NCBI GenBank assembly: GCA_008923285.1
Contig: WBSG01000002.1
Span: 62,001-126,000 of the forward strand
From: Betaproteobacteria bacterium SCN2
GTDB lineage: Bacteria > Pseudomonadota > Gammaproteobacteria > Burkholderiales > Thiobacillaceae
Direction: 5' to 3'
Length of the DNA: 64,000 bases
The notes beneath the pieces are model-generated. The model was given only the letters and a program-made list of their open reading frames with translations. It did not search any database and had not been told where the DNA came from. This document shows, piece by piece, positions 9,379-18,683 of the stretch. How positions within the stretch are numbered: position 1 is the stretch's first letter; the number at the start of each line of letters is the position of its first letter. The position numbers and the translations under genes were made by a program.

Positions 9379-10662
9379 ATGACGGACGTAGTAGCAACCA
9401 ACGAGACCATTCTCGTCGTCGGCGGCGGCATTTCCGGCATGACCGCGGCACTTGAGGCTGCAGAAACCGGAAAGCAGGTCGTGCTGCTGGAGAAGAACCC
9501 CGCCCTGGGCGGCCGCACTTCCCAGCTCTACCGCTATTTCCCCAAGATGTGCCACCCGACCTGTGGCCTGGAAATCAACCTGCGCCGCCTCAAGGCCAAC
9601 CCGCGCGTGCGCGTGCTGACCCAGGCGGAGGTGACCGGCATCACCGGTTCCGCCGGCGACTACACTGCCACGGTCAAGCTCGCGCCGCGCTATGTGAACG
9701 AGAACTGCACCGCCTGCGGCGCCTGTGCCGATGCGGTGAAGACCGAGGTCGACAATCCGTTCAACTACAATCTGGGCAAGATGAAGGCGGCCTACATCCC
9801 GTCCGCCATGGCCTATCCCCAGCGCTACGTGCTGCACCCGTCCATCATCGGCACAGCTGATGCCGAGGCGGCGAAAGCGGCCTGCAAGTACGGCGCCATC
9901 GATCTCGACCAAAAGGAAGAGACCATCGAGATCAAGGCCGGCGCCGTGGTCTGGGCCACCGGCTGGCAGCCGTATGATGCCGCCAAAATCCAGCCCTACG
10001 GCTATGGCCGCTACAAGAACGTCATCACCAGCGTCGAGTTCGAGCGCCTGGCCGACCCGCACGGCCCCACCGGCGGCAGGATCCTGCGTCCTTCCGACGG
10101 CAAGGAAGCCAAGAACATCGCCTTCATCCAGTGCGCCGGATCGCGTGACGAGAACCACCTGCGCCACTGTTCGCGCATCTGCTGCATGGCTTCGCTGAAG
10201 CAGACCCACTACGTGCGCGAGCAGCATCCGGAGGACGGCAAGTCCACCATCTACTACATCGACATCCGCGCCATCGACCGTTTCGAGGACTTCTATCAGA
10301 AGGTCCAGGCCGATCCCAGCGTCACCTTCGTGAAATCCAAGGTTGCCCGCATCTCCGAAGACGAGAACGGCAATCCCGTGTGCTGGGGCGTCAACACCGA
10401 AGGCTACAAGCGCTACTCCAACCCGCATGACCTGGTTGTCCTGGCCGTCGGCATGGAGCCCTCCGTCAAGGGCGTGGCGATCCCCGCCAACGTCGTGTTC
10501 GATTCCAGCGGCTTCATCGAGGCCGACCCTGCCAACGGCGGGGTGTTCGGCGCCGGTTGCGCAAGCAATGCGCTGGACGTGAACCGTGCGGTGCAGTCCG
10601 CCACGGCGGCGGCGCTGCGTGCCATCCAGGTGGTCAATAAAGTGGCGCGCGCCGAAGTATAA
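9379..10662 (+). CDS. qmoA: Quinone-interacting oxidoreductase subunit A, HdrA-like flavoprotein
   Basis: QmoA is an FAD protein related to HdrA of heterodisulfide reductase; with QmoB it exchanges electrons with APS reductase in sulfate reducers and, in reverse, in sulfur oxidisers. The 427-residue product has an FAD fold (ETILVVGGGISGMTAALEA) at residues 8-26, CHPTCG near 63, a CTACGACAD cluster near 113, a CxxxxC..CC iron-sulfur region (HCSRICCMASLKQ) and a C-terminal FAD segment with GGVFGAG. The ATG at 9379 is chosen because GGAGG lies 7 bases before it. Genes qmoB, hdrC and hdrB follow with short gaps. No aprBA or sat lies in the window. Confidence 0.9.
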   Translation: MTDVVATNETILVVGGGISGMTAALEAAETGKQVVLLEKNPALGGRTSQLYRYFPKMCHPTCGLEINLRRLKANPRVRVLTQAEVTGITGSAGDYTATVKLAPRYVNENCTACGACADAVKTEVDNPFNYNLGKMKAAYIPSAMAYPQRYVLHPSIIGTADAEAAKAACKYGAIDLDQKEETIEIKAGAVVWATGWQPYDAAKIQPYGYGRYKNVITSVEFERLADPHGPTGGRILRPSDGKEAKNIAFIQCAGSRDENHLRHCSRICCMASLKQTHYVREQHPEDGKSTIYYIDIRAIDRFEDFYQKVQADPSVTFVKSKVARISEDENGNPVCWGVNTEGYKRYSNPHDLVVLAVGMEPSVKGVAIPANVVFDSSGFIEADPANGGVFGAGCASNALDVNRAVQSATAAALRAIQVVNKVARAEV

Positions 10663-10679
10663 GCAGGAGATCGAGAGAA

Positions 10680-12956
10680 ATGGCTGAAGAGAAAAAATTC
10701 GCCGCGTATATCTGCAAGGGCTGTGGCCTGGGCGAGCGCCTGGATGCCGACAAGCTGGCAGGTATTGCGCAGAAGGAAGGCAAGATGCAGGTCGTCAGGC
10801 AGCACGACTTCCTGTGCAATGCCGACGGTGTTGCGATGATCAAGAACGACGTCGCCAATGAAGGTGTGACCCACATCATGATCGCGGCCTGTTCGCGCCG
10901 CGCCAAGACCGAGGCCTTCTATTTCCCCAACAACGCCGTGGCGCGCGCCAACCTGCGCGAGGGCGTGATCTGGATCCGCCCCGATACCGAAGAGGCGCGC
11001 GAGACCACCCAGGACATGGCGGAAGACTACGTGCGCATGGGCTGCGCCGAAGTGAAGGCGATGACTGCGCCCGGCGGCAACGTCAACACCGGCTCCAACC
11101 GTACCCTGCTGGTGGTCGGTGGCGGCCTGACCGGCATGACTGCCGCGCTGGAAGCCTCCAAGACCGGCTATCCGGTGGTGCTGGTGGAAAAATCCGGCGC
11201 CCTCGGCGGCTGGGCAGCCAGACTGTGGAAGCGCATTCCCGTGCATGAGCCGTTCAAGGCCCCGGCCGATACCGGCGTTGCCGACATGGTGGCGCAGATC
11301 GCCGCCGACCCCAACATCAAGGTCTACCTCAACTCGACCATTGCCAAGACCGATGGCGCTCCGGGCCGTTTCGTGGTGCAGATCGCCACCGAGTCCGGCG
11401 CGGTCAGCACCGAGGACATCGGTTCCATCATCCAGGCCACCGGCTTCGAGCTGTACGATGCCAACAAGTTGCCGCACCTGGGCTACGGCAAGTCGCCCAA
11501 CGTGGTCGACCAGGCCGGGCTGGAAGCGCTGGCCAAGGCGGCCAACGGCGGCCCGATCCTGCGTCCTTCCGACGGCAAGCCGGTTCAGTCCGTGGCCTTC
11601 GTCCAGTGCGCCGGCCAGCGCGACGCTTCCGGCGAGCATCTGCCATACTGCTCGGGCTACTGCTGCAATACCAGCATCAAGCAGGCGATGTACTTCAAGG
11701 ACAGCAATCCGGCCATCGACACCACGGTGATCTATACCGACCTGCGCACGCCCGGCAACGGCGAGGATTTCTACCGCAGCGCGCAGGAAAAGGGCGTGAT
11801 CTTCACCAAGGGCAAGGTCGCGACCGTCGCCCCCAATGGCGGTTCCTGCATGGTGAATTTCCACGACCTGATCCTCGACGACCAGAACGCCCAGATCGAG
11901 GCCGACCTGGTGGTGCTGGCCACCGGCCAGGTGCCGAACTCCGGCGTGAACATCGACATGAGCGCCGAGGAAAAGGCCGATGAGGCTGCCGCCGAAGCCG
12001 CCGCCGCCGAAGCCACTGCCAGCGGCGCAGAGCCGGTGCAGTTCTCCAAGAAGGTGTCTGTGCTGAATCTGACTTATCGCCAGGGTCCGGACATCCCGCA
12101 GTTCAAATACGGCTTCACCGACTCGCATTTCATCTGCTTCCCCTACGAGACCCGCCGCACCGGCATCTACACCGCCGGCCCGGTGCGCCGTCCCATGGAC
12201 ATGGTGCAGGCGCGCGAGGACGCCACCGGCGCTGCGCTGAAGGCGATCCAGGCACTGGAAAACGCCCAACTCGGCCGTGCCGCGCATCCGCGTTCGGGCG
12301 ACCTGTCGTTCCCGAAAGTGCGCCTTGAAGGCTGCACCCAGTGCAAGCGCTGCACGGTGGAGTGCCCGTTCGGCGCCATCGACGAGGACGAGAAGCGCTT
12401 CCCGCTGTTCAACGAGTCGCGCTGCCGCCGTTGCGGCACCTGCATGGGCGCCTGCCCGGTGCGCGTGATCTCGTTCGAGAACTACTCGGTGGATACCGTG
12501 GGCTCGCAGATCAAGGCCGTCGACATCCCCGACGAGTTTTCCGAGAAGCCTCGCATCCTGATCCTGGCCTGCGAGAACGACGCCTACCCGGCGCTCGACA
12601 TGGCGGCCATGAAGCGCAACGAGTACTCCGCCTTCGTGCGCGTGGTGCCGGTGCGCTGCCTGGGTTCGGTCAACACCATCTGGATCACCGATGCGCTCAA
12701 CGCAGGCTATGACGGCGTCATGCTGATGGGCTGCAAGCACGGTGAAGATTACCAGTGCCACTTCGTCAAGGGTTCCGAGCTTGGCCGCTACCGTCTTTCC
12801 AAGGTCGGCGACACGCTGAAGAACATGAACCTGGAAACCGACCGTGTGAAGGACCTGGAAGTGGCCATCACCGACATCGACAATCTGCCGCGCATCATCA
12901 ACGAATACGCGCAGCAGATCGTGGACATGGGCATGAGCCCGTTCAAGGGCTTCTAA
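10680..12956 (+). CDS. qmoB: Quinone-interacting oxidoreductase subunit B, HdrA-MvhD-like
   Basis: The 758-residue product matches the QmoB layout. An N-terminal CKGCGLGERL segment comes first; then an FAD fold (LLVVGGGLTGMTAALEA) near residue 141; an HdrA-type cysteine cluster (YCSGYCCNTSIKQ); two 4Fe-4S motifs (CTQCKRCTVECPFG and CRRCGTCMGACPVR) at about 551-596; and an MvhD-like domain (PVRCLGSVN...MGCKHGEDYQCHF) from about 623 to the end. A region near residue 440 is alanine-glutamate rich (EEKADEAAAEAAAAEA), a likely linker. It probably passes electrons between QmoA and HdrCB. The ribosome site AGGAGA precedes the ATG. Confidence 0.93.
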   Translation: MAEEKKFAAYICKGCGLGERLDADKLAGIAQKEGKMQVVRQHDFLCNADGVAMIKNDVANEGVTHIMIAACSRRAKTEAFYFPNNAVARANLREGVIWIRPDTEEARETTQDMAEDYVRMGCAEVKAMTAPGGNVNTGSNRTLLVVGGGLTGMTAALEASKTGYPVVLVEKSGALGGWAARLWKRIPVHEPFKAPADTGVADMVAQIAADPNIKVYLNSTIAKTDGAPGRFVVQIATESGAVSTEDIGSIIQATGFELYDANKLPHLGYGKSPNVVDQAGLEALAKAANGGPILRPSDGKPVQSVAFVQCAGQRDASGEHLPYCSGYCCNTSIKQAMYFKDSNPAIDTTVIYTDLRTPGNGEDFYRSAQEKGVIFTKGKVATVAPNGGSCMVNFHDLILDDQNAQIEADLVVLATGQVPNSGVNIDMSAEEKADEAAAEAAAAEATASGAEPVQFSKKVSVLNLTYRQGPDIPQFKYGFTDSHFICFPYETRRTGIYTAGPVRRPMDMVQAREDATGAALKAIQALENAQLGRAAHPRSGDLSFPKVRLEGCTQCKRCTVECPFGAIDEDEKRFPLFNESRCRRCGTCMGACPVRVISFENYSVDTVGSQIKAVDIPDEFSEKPRILILACENDAYPALDMAAMKRNEYSAFVRVVPVRCLGSVNTIWITDALNAGYDGVMLMGCKHGEDYQCHFVKGSELGRYRLSKVGDTLKNMNLETDRVKDLEVAITDIDNLPRIINEYAQQIVDMGMSPFKGF

Positions 12957-12971
12957 GGCGGAGGAAAGAAC

Positions 12972-13628
12972 ATGAGCGCAAACCAAGAAATGGCCGCCAA
13001 GTACAAGAACAGCTTCCTCAAGGAAGTTGAAGACCAGGTGGAAATGGGCGAATGGGTCAAGATGTGCATGCAGTGCGGCGTGTGCTCCGGCTCCTGCCCG
13101 ACCAATTTCCACCCCGGCTGGGAGCATCCGCCGCAGGAAATCTTCATGATGATCCGCGCCGGCAAGCGCGAAGAGGTGCTGACCAGCCCCTCGATGTGGA
13201 TGTGCACGTCCTGCTACAACTGCATCGTGCGCTGCCCGCGCAAGCTGCCGATTACCCACATTATGCACGGCCTTGCCAACTACGCCCACCGCCTCGGCGT
13301 GGCACCGAAGAACCAGCCCACGCGTGCGTTTTCCACGCTGTTCTGGAGCAATGCCATCGCTACCGGCCGCGTCAACGAGCTCAAGCTGTCCATGGGCCTG
13401 TACTTCAAGGATGCCGAAGGCAAGATCAACATCGGCGAAGGCATCAAGAAGGGCCTGGCCATGAAGGACGTCGCGCTGGGGCTGCTCAAGGCCAGGCGCC
13501 TCAACCCCTTCGAAATCTTCGGCGGCCACAAGTGCAAGGACCAGAAAGGCATTGCCGCCATGCTGAAGAAGGCGCGCGAGCTGGAAGACAAGCGCAAGGC
13601 GTTGCCTCAGTCCGGCGCGTCGCGCTGA
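12972..13628 (+). CDS. hdrC: HdrC-like iron-sulfur protein of the Qmo cluster
   Basis: A 218-residue soluble protein with two 4Fe-4S motifs: CMQCGVCSGSCPTNFHP near residue 33 and CTSCYNCIVRCPRKLP near 77. This is the plan of HdrC, which relays electrons to HdrB. No membrane segment or haem-binding region is seen, so it is not the QmoC type, which fuses an HdrC-like part to a cytochrome b domain. GGAGG precedes the ATG. It begins 15 bases after qmoB and is clearly in the same operon. Confidence 0.9.
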   Translation: MSANQEMAAKYKNSFLKEVEDQVEMGEWVKMCMQCGVCSGSCPTNFHPGWEHPPQEIFMMIRAGKREEVLTSPSMWMCTSCYNCIVRCPRKLPITHIMHGLANYAHRLGVAPKNQPTRAFSTLFWSNAIATGRVNELKLSMGLYFKDAEGKINIGEGIKKGLAMKDVALGLLKARRLNPFEIFGGHKCKDQKGIAAMLKKARELEDKRKALPQSGASR

Positions 13629-13653
13629 TCGAGGCCTAAGGAGATACGAGAAA

Positions 13654-14547
13654 ATGGCAAAGAGACAATACGCCTTCTACCCCGGCTGCTCCTCGCAAAA
13701 GGGCGCATCCGCATCCAACTACCTGACTTCGGTCGAGTCCATGTGCAAGACCCTGGACATCCAGTTGACCGAGATCCCCGATTGGAACTGCTGCGGCGCA
13801 TCCATCGGTTACGGTGAAGCCGGCGAACTGCCGCGCCACGTGATGAACGCACGCAACTTCGCCCTGGCCGAGACCAACCTGCCGGGACAGGACATCGTTG
13901 CCACCTGCGCCGCCTGCTGGCTGGGCGCCAAGGAGTCCAAGGAGCGCATCGAGCACAGCTCGCAGCTGATGGCCGACACCCAGGAAGCGCTGAAAGAGGC
14001 CGGCCTGCAGATCAAGGTCATGCCTGAAATCCGCCACATGGCCGAAGTGCTGGTGGAAGACTTCGGCTTCGAGGAACTGGGCAGGCACGTGAAGAACCCG
14101 CTCAAGGGCCTCAAGTTCGCCGGCTACGTCGGCTGCCAGACCAACCGTCCGTTCGGCATTGCCGGCGAGAACTTCGAGAACCCCATGTACCTCGACAAGA
14201 TTGTCGAGACCATGGGCGGCGAAGCCGTGCCCTACGACCAGAAAGTGACCTGCTGCGGCGGCGCGCTGGCCTTCTCCGAACCCGACAAGGCCCAGGCCCA
14301 GATCAAGGATATCATCGAGGCGGCCTACGACGGCGGCGCCGAGATGATCGTGACGCCGTGCCCGCTGTGCCAGGCCAACGTGGAAATCTACCAGGGCCAC
14401 ATCAACAAGAAGTACGGCACCAAGTTCAACATCCCGGTGCTGTACTACAGCCAGTTGATGACCATCGCCTACGGCGGCAGCGCCAAGGAAGCCGGCCTCG
14501 ACGGCCAGGTGATCCGCGCGCCCAAGCTCGAAGCGATCGCCAAGTAA
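13654..14547 (+). CDS. hdrB: HdrB-like protein with two CCG domains
   Basis: A 297-residue protein with duplicated cysteine-rich CCG domains: NCCGASIG near residue 46 with CAACWLG near 86, and TCCGGALAF near 205 with CPLCQAN near 241. In HdrB these cysteines bind the unusual iron-sulfur centre that acts on disulfides. In some Gram-positive sulfate reducers HdrBC takes the place of QmoC beside QmoAB, and the gene order here suggests the same. A strong ribosome site (AAGGAGATACG) is present. The electron acceptor of such a soluble complex is unknown. Confidence 0.92.
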   Translation: MAKRQYAFYPGCSSQKGASASNYLTSVESMCKTLDIQLTEIPDWNCCGASIGYGEAGELPRHVMNARNFALAETNLPGQDIVATCAACWLGAKESKERIEHSSQLMADTQEALKEAGLQIKVMPEIRHMAEVLVEDFGFEELGRHVKNPLKGLKFAGYVGCQTNRPFGIAGENFENPMYLDKIVETMGGEAVPYDQKVTCCGGALAFSEPDKAQAQIKDIIEAAYDGGAEMIVTPCPLCQANVEIYQGHINKKYGTKFNIPVLYYSQLMTIAYGGSAKEAGLDGQVIRAPKLEAIAK

Positions 14548-14572
14548 GCAGGCTGCAATTTGTGGTAAAAAA

Positions 14573-14606
14573 ACGGGGGCTTACACAGCCCCTGTTTTCT
14601 TTTTGA
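14573..14606 (+). terminator. Terminator after hdrB
   Basis: Stem ACGGGGGCT (14573-14581) pairs with AGCCCCTGT (14586-14594), with one mismatch, followed by TTTCTTTTT. It ends the qmoAB-hdrCB operon; the next small gene starts 9 bases later. Confidence 0.8.
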
Positions 14607-14614
14607 GGTTTGCA

Positions 14615-14923
14615 ATGAGAAACGTCGAGAAATACGAAGAGTTCGTCGACCTGGTGCACCAGGCCGTGTACGAAGTGGACGAACTGCGCGCCTGCATGGA
14701 AGACGAAGAAGACTATGACATGGAACGCTATGCGCCGTTCATCGATGCGCTCGACGCCTCGCTCCGGCAGCTCTACGACGACATCATTTCCGGCAATTAT
14801 TCCGGCGCCGGCATGGGCGGTGATTTGTCGTTCATGAAAATCGTCAATCGCTTCGAACGCGATATTCCCTTCCGCGATCTGTTGAAAACCATCAACGCGG
14901 CGCACCGCAAGGGCTGGCGCTAG
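14615..14923 (+). CDS. Small acidic hypothetical protein downstream of the qmo-hdr cluster
   Basis: A 102-residue acidic, mostly helical protein (MRNVEKYEEFVDLVHQAVYE...) with no cysteine except one near residue 25, no signal peptide and no membrane segment. The ATG at 14615 has GAGG 7 bases before it; an earlier frame start at 14603 falls inside the terminator T-run. I do not recognise the family. It may be read through from the qmo operon, but the intervening terminator weakens this. Confidence 0.75.
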   Translation: MRNVEKYEEFVDLVHQAVYEVDELRACMEDEEDYDMERYAPFIDALDASLRQLYDDIISGNYSGAGMGGDLSFMKIVNRFERDIPFRDLLKTINAAHRKGWR

Positions 14924-14933
14924 TTTGTTGACC

Positions 14934-15105
14934 AGCGGAGCGTGCGGAGGGCGCAGAGTCCCTTGAAAAGCCATTAAACACAGAGGAAGCAGAGGTAACG
15001 GAGGAAGTCGGTGTATAGATGGAACTCTGAATGGTTTCCTCTGTTACCTCTGCTTCCTCTGTGTAATCGGTTTTCCTCTGCGGCTTCCGCGAACTCCGCG
15101 GTTAT
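14934..15105. repeat. Large two-tier inverted repeat of 9-mers (R4)
   Basis: Between two convergent genes. The inner arms are 14978-15006 and 15036-15064, 28 of 29 bases complementary, with a 29-base loop. Each arm is three or so 9-mers (CAGAGGAAG, CAGAGGTAA, CGGAGGAAG). An outer tier follows the same rule with another 9-mer: left GCGGAGCGT, GCGGAGGGC, GCAGAGTCC; right (minus strand) GCGGAGTTC, GCGGAAGCC, GCAGAGGAA. No T-run is present. Confidence 0.85.
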
Positions 15106-15108
15106 CCG

Positions 15109-15522
15109 TTAGGCGGTGCGCTTGACGCGCACGATGAGATCGATGCCCACGGTTTCCATGCCCTTGGGCAGAGCGGGCAGGCCTTCGATGCGCACATCAT
15201 CGGCGTCGATGTCGGTGAGCTGGCCGGAGTCGACTTCGTAGAGGTGGTGATGCGGCCCGGTGTTGGGATCGTAGAACACCTTGGACGGGTCGACGATCAC
15301 TTCGCGGATCAGGCCTTTTTCCAGGAACAGGTTGAGGGTGTTGTACACCGTGGCCTTGGAAGTCTCGGCATGGCGGTCGTTGACTATGGTCATGACCTGG
15401 TCCGCCGACAGATGCTCCTGGCGCGAGAACAGCGCATAGGCGATCTCGATCCGCTGGTGTGTCGGATTGATGTCGTGAGCCCGGAGGAGCTCGGCCATGT
15501 TGTCGCGGCTGTACTGGAGCAT
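15109..15522 (-). CDS. Fur-superfamily regulator, Irr-like
   Basis: A 137-residue Fur-family repressor. The N-terminal winged helix includes TSKATVYNTLNLFLEKGLI, the DNA-recognition segment, and the C-terminal domain has PHHHLYEVDSGQLTDI. There is no CxxC pair anywhere, so the structural zinc site of classical Fur/PerR/Zur is missing. The HHH motif with the ending DLIVRVKR resembles Irr, the haem-responsive Fur relative of alpha-proteobacteria. The ATG at 15520-15522 is used; a second ATG seven codons on is possible. It may respond to haem or iron status; its targets are not visible here. Confidence 0.85.
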   Translation of the reverse strand: MLQYSRDNMAELLRAHDINPTHQRIEIAYALFSRQEHLSADQVMTIVNDRHAETSKATVYNTLNLFLEKGLIREVIVDPSKVFYDPNTGPHHHLYEVDSGQLTDIDADDVRIEGLPALPKGMETVGIDLIVRVKRTA

Positions 15523-15536
15523 GCGTTCGTGACGGA

Positions 15537-15562
15537 CAAATAACGATTTAATGATAATCTAG
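15537..15562 (-). promoter_or_regulatory. Fur-box-like AT-rich operator before the Fur-family gene
   Basis: On the minus strand the stretch reads GATTATCATTAAATCGTTAT, which resembles the Fur box unit GATAATGATAATC. It lies about 20 bases before the regulator's start, where self-regulation would act. The match is partial. Confidence 0.35.
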
Positions 15563-15655
15563 GATTTGGACTCTGTCTAACTCCCGGACATGCTATGGTT
15601 TCAGGCCCGGCTGCCGCGTTGCATGAATGCAATAGGGGGCGCATGGGAATTCCCT

Positions 15656-15661
15656 TATAAT
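15656..15661 (+). promoter_or_regulatory. Candidate -10 box for the his operon
   Basis: A perfect TATAAT lies 27 bases before the hisD GTG start. No clear -35 box is found at the usual distance. No his leader peptide or histidine-codon run is seen between here and hisD. Confidence 0.45.
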
Positions 15662-15687
15662 CCAAGCTTTAACGAGTCTTTTTCGCC

Positions 15688-16989
15688 GTGATTTCGATTA
15701 CCCGCCTTTCTTCCGGCCAGCCGGATTTCCTGCCCCGGCTGGACAAGCTGCTGCAGTTCGACGCCGCCACCGATGCTTCCATCGAGCAGACCGTGGCCGC
15801 GATTCTGGCCGACGTGAGGGCGCGCGGCGATGCGGCGGTGCTGGAATATACCAACAAGTTTGACCGCATGAGCGCGACCTCCATGGCCGCGCTTTCGTTG
15901 CCCAAGTCGCGACTGGACGAGGCGCTGGCAGGGCTCGAACCGGAACGCCGCCAGGCCCTGGAAGCTGCCGCCGAACGCGTGCGCCGTTACCACGAAAAGC
16001 AGCTGCAGGCGTCCTGGACCTATACGGAAGAGGACGGCACCCTGCTCGGCCAGCAGGTCACCGCGCTCGATCGTGTCGGCCTCTATGTCCCCGGCGGCAA
16101 GGCGGCTTACCCGTCTTCCGTCTTGATGAACGCGATTCCGGCCAAGGTGGCGGGGGTCAAGGAACTCATCATGGTCGTACCCACCCCGGGCGGCGAACAG
16201 AACGAACTGGTGCTGGCGGCGGCGGCGATTGCTGGCGTGGACCGCGTCTTCACCATCGGCGGCGCGCAGGCGGTGGCGGCCATGGCCTACGGCACCGGGA
16301 GCGTGCCGCAGGTGGACAAGATCGTCGGCCCCGGCAACGCCTATGTGGCCGAAGCCAAGCGCCGCGTGTTCGGCACCGTCGGCATCGACATGATCGCCGG
16401 GCCGTCCGAGATTCTGGTGATCTGTGACGGCAAGACCAATCCGGACTGGATTGCCATGGACCTGTTCTCCCAGGCCGAGCACGACGAACTGGCGCAATCC
16501 ATCCTGCTGACCCCGGACACAGCGTTCGCTGATCAGGTCGAAGCCTCGATCAAGAAGCTGGTGGGCGAAATGCCGCGCAATGAAGTCATCACCACCTCGA
16601 TCAGCAACCGCGGCGCCATCATCGTCACGCGCGACCTCGACGAAGCGGCCGAGATCAGCAACCGCATCGCGCCCGAGCACCTGGAATTATCGGTCGAAGA
16701 CCCCGTCGCCATGACCCAAAAAATCCGCCACGCCGGCGCCATCTTCATGGGCCGCAACACCTGCGAGGCGCTGGGCGACTACTGCGCCGGCCCCAACCAC
16801 GTGCTGCCGACTTCGCGCACCGCGCGCTTCTCCTCGCCGCTCGGGGTGTACGACTTCCAGAAACGCTCCAGCCTGATCATGGTGTCGGAAGCCGGCGCCC
16901 AGACCCTGGGTCGCATCGCCGCGACGCTCGCCTATGGTGAAGGCCTGCAGGCGCATGCCCGGTCAGCCGAATATCGACTGCATCGCTAA
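15688..16989 (+). CDS. hisD: Histidinol dehydrogenase
   Basis: HisD carries out the last two oxidations of histidine synthesis, histidinol to histidine, with NAD and zinc. The 433-residue product shows [18 protein letters not shown], the signature region [24 protein letters not shown], and the zinc/substrate segment SQAEHDE near residue 262, with HE of APEHLEL near 330. The GTG start is chosen because the conserved N terminus (ITRLSS) starts at once. It heads a tightly packed run of eight his genes. Confidence 0.97.
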   Translation: MISITRLSSGQPDFLPRLDKLLQFDAATDASIEQTVAAILADVRARGDAAVLEYTNKFDRMSATSMAALSLPKSRLDEALAGLEPERRQALEAAAERVRRYHEKQLQASWTYTEEDGTLLGQQVTALDRVGLYVPGGKAAYPSSVLMNAIPAKVAGVKELIMVVPTPGGEQNELVLAAAAIAGVDRVFTIGGAQAVAAMAYGTGSVPQVDKIVGPGNAYVAEAKRRVFGTVGIDMIAGPSEILVICDGKTNPDWIAMDLFSQAEHDELAQSILLTPDTAFADQVEASIKKLVGEMPRNEVITTSISNRGAIIVTRDLDEAAEISNRIAPEHLELSVEDPVAMTQKIRHAGAIFMGRNTCEALGDYCAGPNHVLPTSRTARFSSPLGVYDFQKRSSLIMVSEAGAQTLGRIAATLAYGEGLQAHARSAEYRLHR

Positions 16990-16998
16990 GGGAACATC

Positions 16999-18060
16999 GT
17001 GAGCCGCTACTGGAGTGAAGTGGTGCGGGGGCTGACGCCGTATGTGCCCGGCGAGCAGCCCAAGCTGGCCAATCTGGTCAAGCTCAACACCAACGAGAAC
17101 CCCTACGGGCCCAGCGCCAGGGTGCTGGAAGCGCTGCGCGCCGAGGCCGCCGACAGCCTGCGCCTGTATCCCGATCCCGGTTCGGACAAGCTGCGCGAGG
17201 CGATTGCCGCTTTCCACGGCGTGCAGGCCAATGAGGTCTTCGTCGGCAACGGCTCGGACGAGGTGCTGGCGCACGCCTTCCTTGCGCTGCTCAAGCACGA
17301 TACCCCCGTCCTGTTCCCGGACATCAGTTACAGCTTCTATCCGGTGTACTGCGGGCTGTATGAAATCGAATACCAGGAAATCCCGCTGACCGAGTCCTTC
17401 GAAATCCGGGTCGACGATTATTTCGTGGCCAACGGCGGCATCATTTTCCCCAACCCCAATGCGCCGACCGCGCGCTTGCTGGCCCTGGGCGAGATCGAGC
17501 GCCTGCTGGCGAAGAACACGGAATCGGTGGTGGTGGTGGACGAGGCCTACATCGACTTCGGCGGTGAATCCGCGGTCGGCCTCGTTGGCAAATACCCTAA
17601 TCTGCTGGTAGTGCATACGCTGTCGAAGTCGCATTCGCTCGCCGGCCTGCGCGTGGGCTATGCCATCGGCCAGGAGGAATTGATCCAGGCGCTGGTGCGC
17701 GTCAAGGACAGCTTCAACTCCTACCCGCTCGACCGCTTCGCCCAGGCCGGCGCCATTGCCAGCATGCAGGACCGCGCCTATTTCGACGAAACCCGCCACA
17801 AGGTCATGGCCACGCGCGAAAGGCTGGTTGCCGACCTGACTGCCCTGGGCTTCGAGGTGCTGCCCTCTGCGGCGAATTTCGTGTTCGCGCGCCATCCCCG
17901 AAAGGCCGGTGCCGATCTGGCGCAGGCCTTGCGCGAACGCAGCATCATCGTGCGTCATTTCAACAAGCCGGCACGCATCGAACCCTTCCTGCGCATCACC
18001 GTGGGCACCGACGAACAGTGCCGGATGCTGATGACCGCGCTGAGAGAGCTCCTGGCCTGA
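16999..18060 (+). CDS. hisC: Histidinol-phosphate aminotransferase
   Basis: HisC transfers an amino group from glutamate to imidazole acetol phosphate, using PLP. The 353-residue fold-type I aminotransferase has [12 protein letters not shown] near the N terminus, [23 protein letters not shown], the [11 protein letters not shown] segment, and the PLP lysine in [16 protein letters not shown] near residue 212. GTG start, 9 bases after hisD. It may share a transcript with all downstream his genes. Confidence 0.96.
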   Translation: MSRYWSEVVRGLTPYVPGEQPKLANLVKLNTNENPYGPSARVLEALRAEAADSLRLYPDPGSDKLREAIAAFHGVQANEVFVGNGSDEVLAHAFLALLKHDTPVLFPDISYSFYPVYCGLYEIEYQEIPLTESFEIRVDDYFVANGGIIFPNPNAPTARLLALGEIERLLAKNTESVVVVDEAYIDFGGESAVGLVGKYPNLLVVHTLSKSHSLAGLRVGYAIGQEELIQALVRVKDSFNSYPLDRFAQAGAIASMQDRAYFDETRHKVMATRERLVADLTALGFEVLPSAANFVFARHPRKAGADLAQALRERSIIVRHFNKPARIEPFLRITVGTDEQCRMLMTALRELLA

Positions 18061-18095
18061 TAGAATCGGGCTTTAGCGTTTATTTGCCGAATATC

Positions 18096-18683
18096 ATGCG
18101 CAGTGCAGAAGTCAGCCGCAACACACTGGAAACCCGGATTGCCGTCAGGCTCAACCTCGATGGCACGGGCAAGGCCACGCTCAACACCGGCGTGCCTTTC
18201 TTCGATCACATGCTCGACCAGATCGCGCGTCACGGCCTGATCGACCTCGATATCCAGGCCGAGGGCGATTTGCACATCGATGCGCACCATACCGTCGAGG
18301 ACGTCGGCATCACTCTTGGCCAGGCTTTCGCCAAGGCCGTGGGCGACAAGAAGGGCATTCGCCGCTACGGCCACGCCTACGTGCCGCTGGACGAAGCCCT
18401 GTCGCGCGTGGTCGTTGATCTTTCCGGCCGCCCCGGACTTGAGTACCACGTCGATTACACCCGTGCGCGCATCGGCGAGTTTGACGTCGACCTGCTGCTG
18501 GAATTCTTCCGCGGTTTCATCAACCACGCCGCGGTGACGCTACACGTCGACAACCTGCGTGGCATCAACGCCCACCATCAGGCGGAGACCATTTTCAAGG
18601 CCTTCGGCCGCGCCTTGCGCATGGCCGTGGAAACCGACGATCGCATGGGCGGGCAGATGCCCTCGACCAAGGGCTCGCTTTGA
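18096..18683 (+). CDS. hisB: Imidazoleglycerol-phosphate dehydratase
   Basis: A monofunctional IGPD of 195 residues that dehydrates imidazoleglycerol phosphate using two manganese ions. The metal-binding repeats [13 protein letters not shown] and [11 protein letters not shown] are visible, with a second pair ([23 protein letters not shown]) toward the C terminus. The ATG at 18096 gives the normal start ([12 protein letters not shown]); the longer frame from 18018 overlaps hisC. No phosphatase domain, so histidinol phosphatase must be elsewhere. Confidence 0.97.
   Translation: MRSAEVSRNTLETRIAVRLNLDGTGKATLNTGVPFFDHMLDQIARHGLIDLDIQAEGDLHIDAHHTVEDVGITLGQAFAKAVGDKKGIRRYGHAYVPLDEALSRVVVDLSGRPGLEYHVDYTRARIGEFDVDLLLEFFRGFINHAAVTLHVDNLRGINAHHQAETIFKAFGRALRMAVETDDRMGGQMPSTKGSL

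Noticed and set aside
10413-13529. A 1038-codon minus-strand frame over qmoA-qmoB-hdrC
   Set aside because: Antisense shadow of the Qmo-Hdr genes, which themselves have clear iron-sulfur and FAD motifs and ribosome sites.
15619-15661. Complete -35/-10 promoter before hisD
   Set aside because: TATAAT is perfect, but the nearest TTGCAT is 31 bases away, too far for a normal pair. Only the -10 box was kept.
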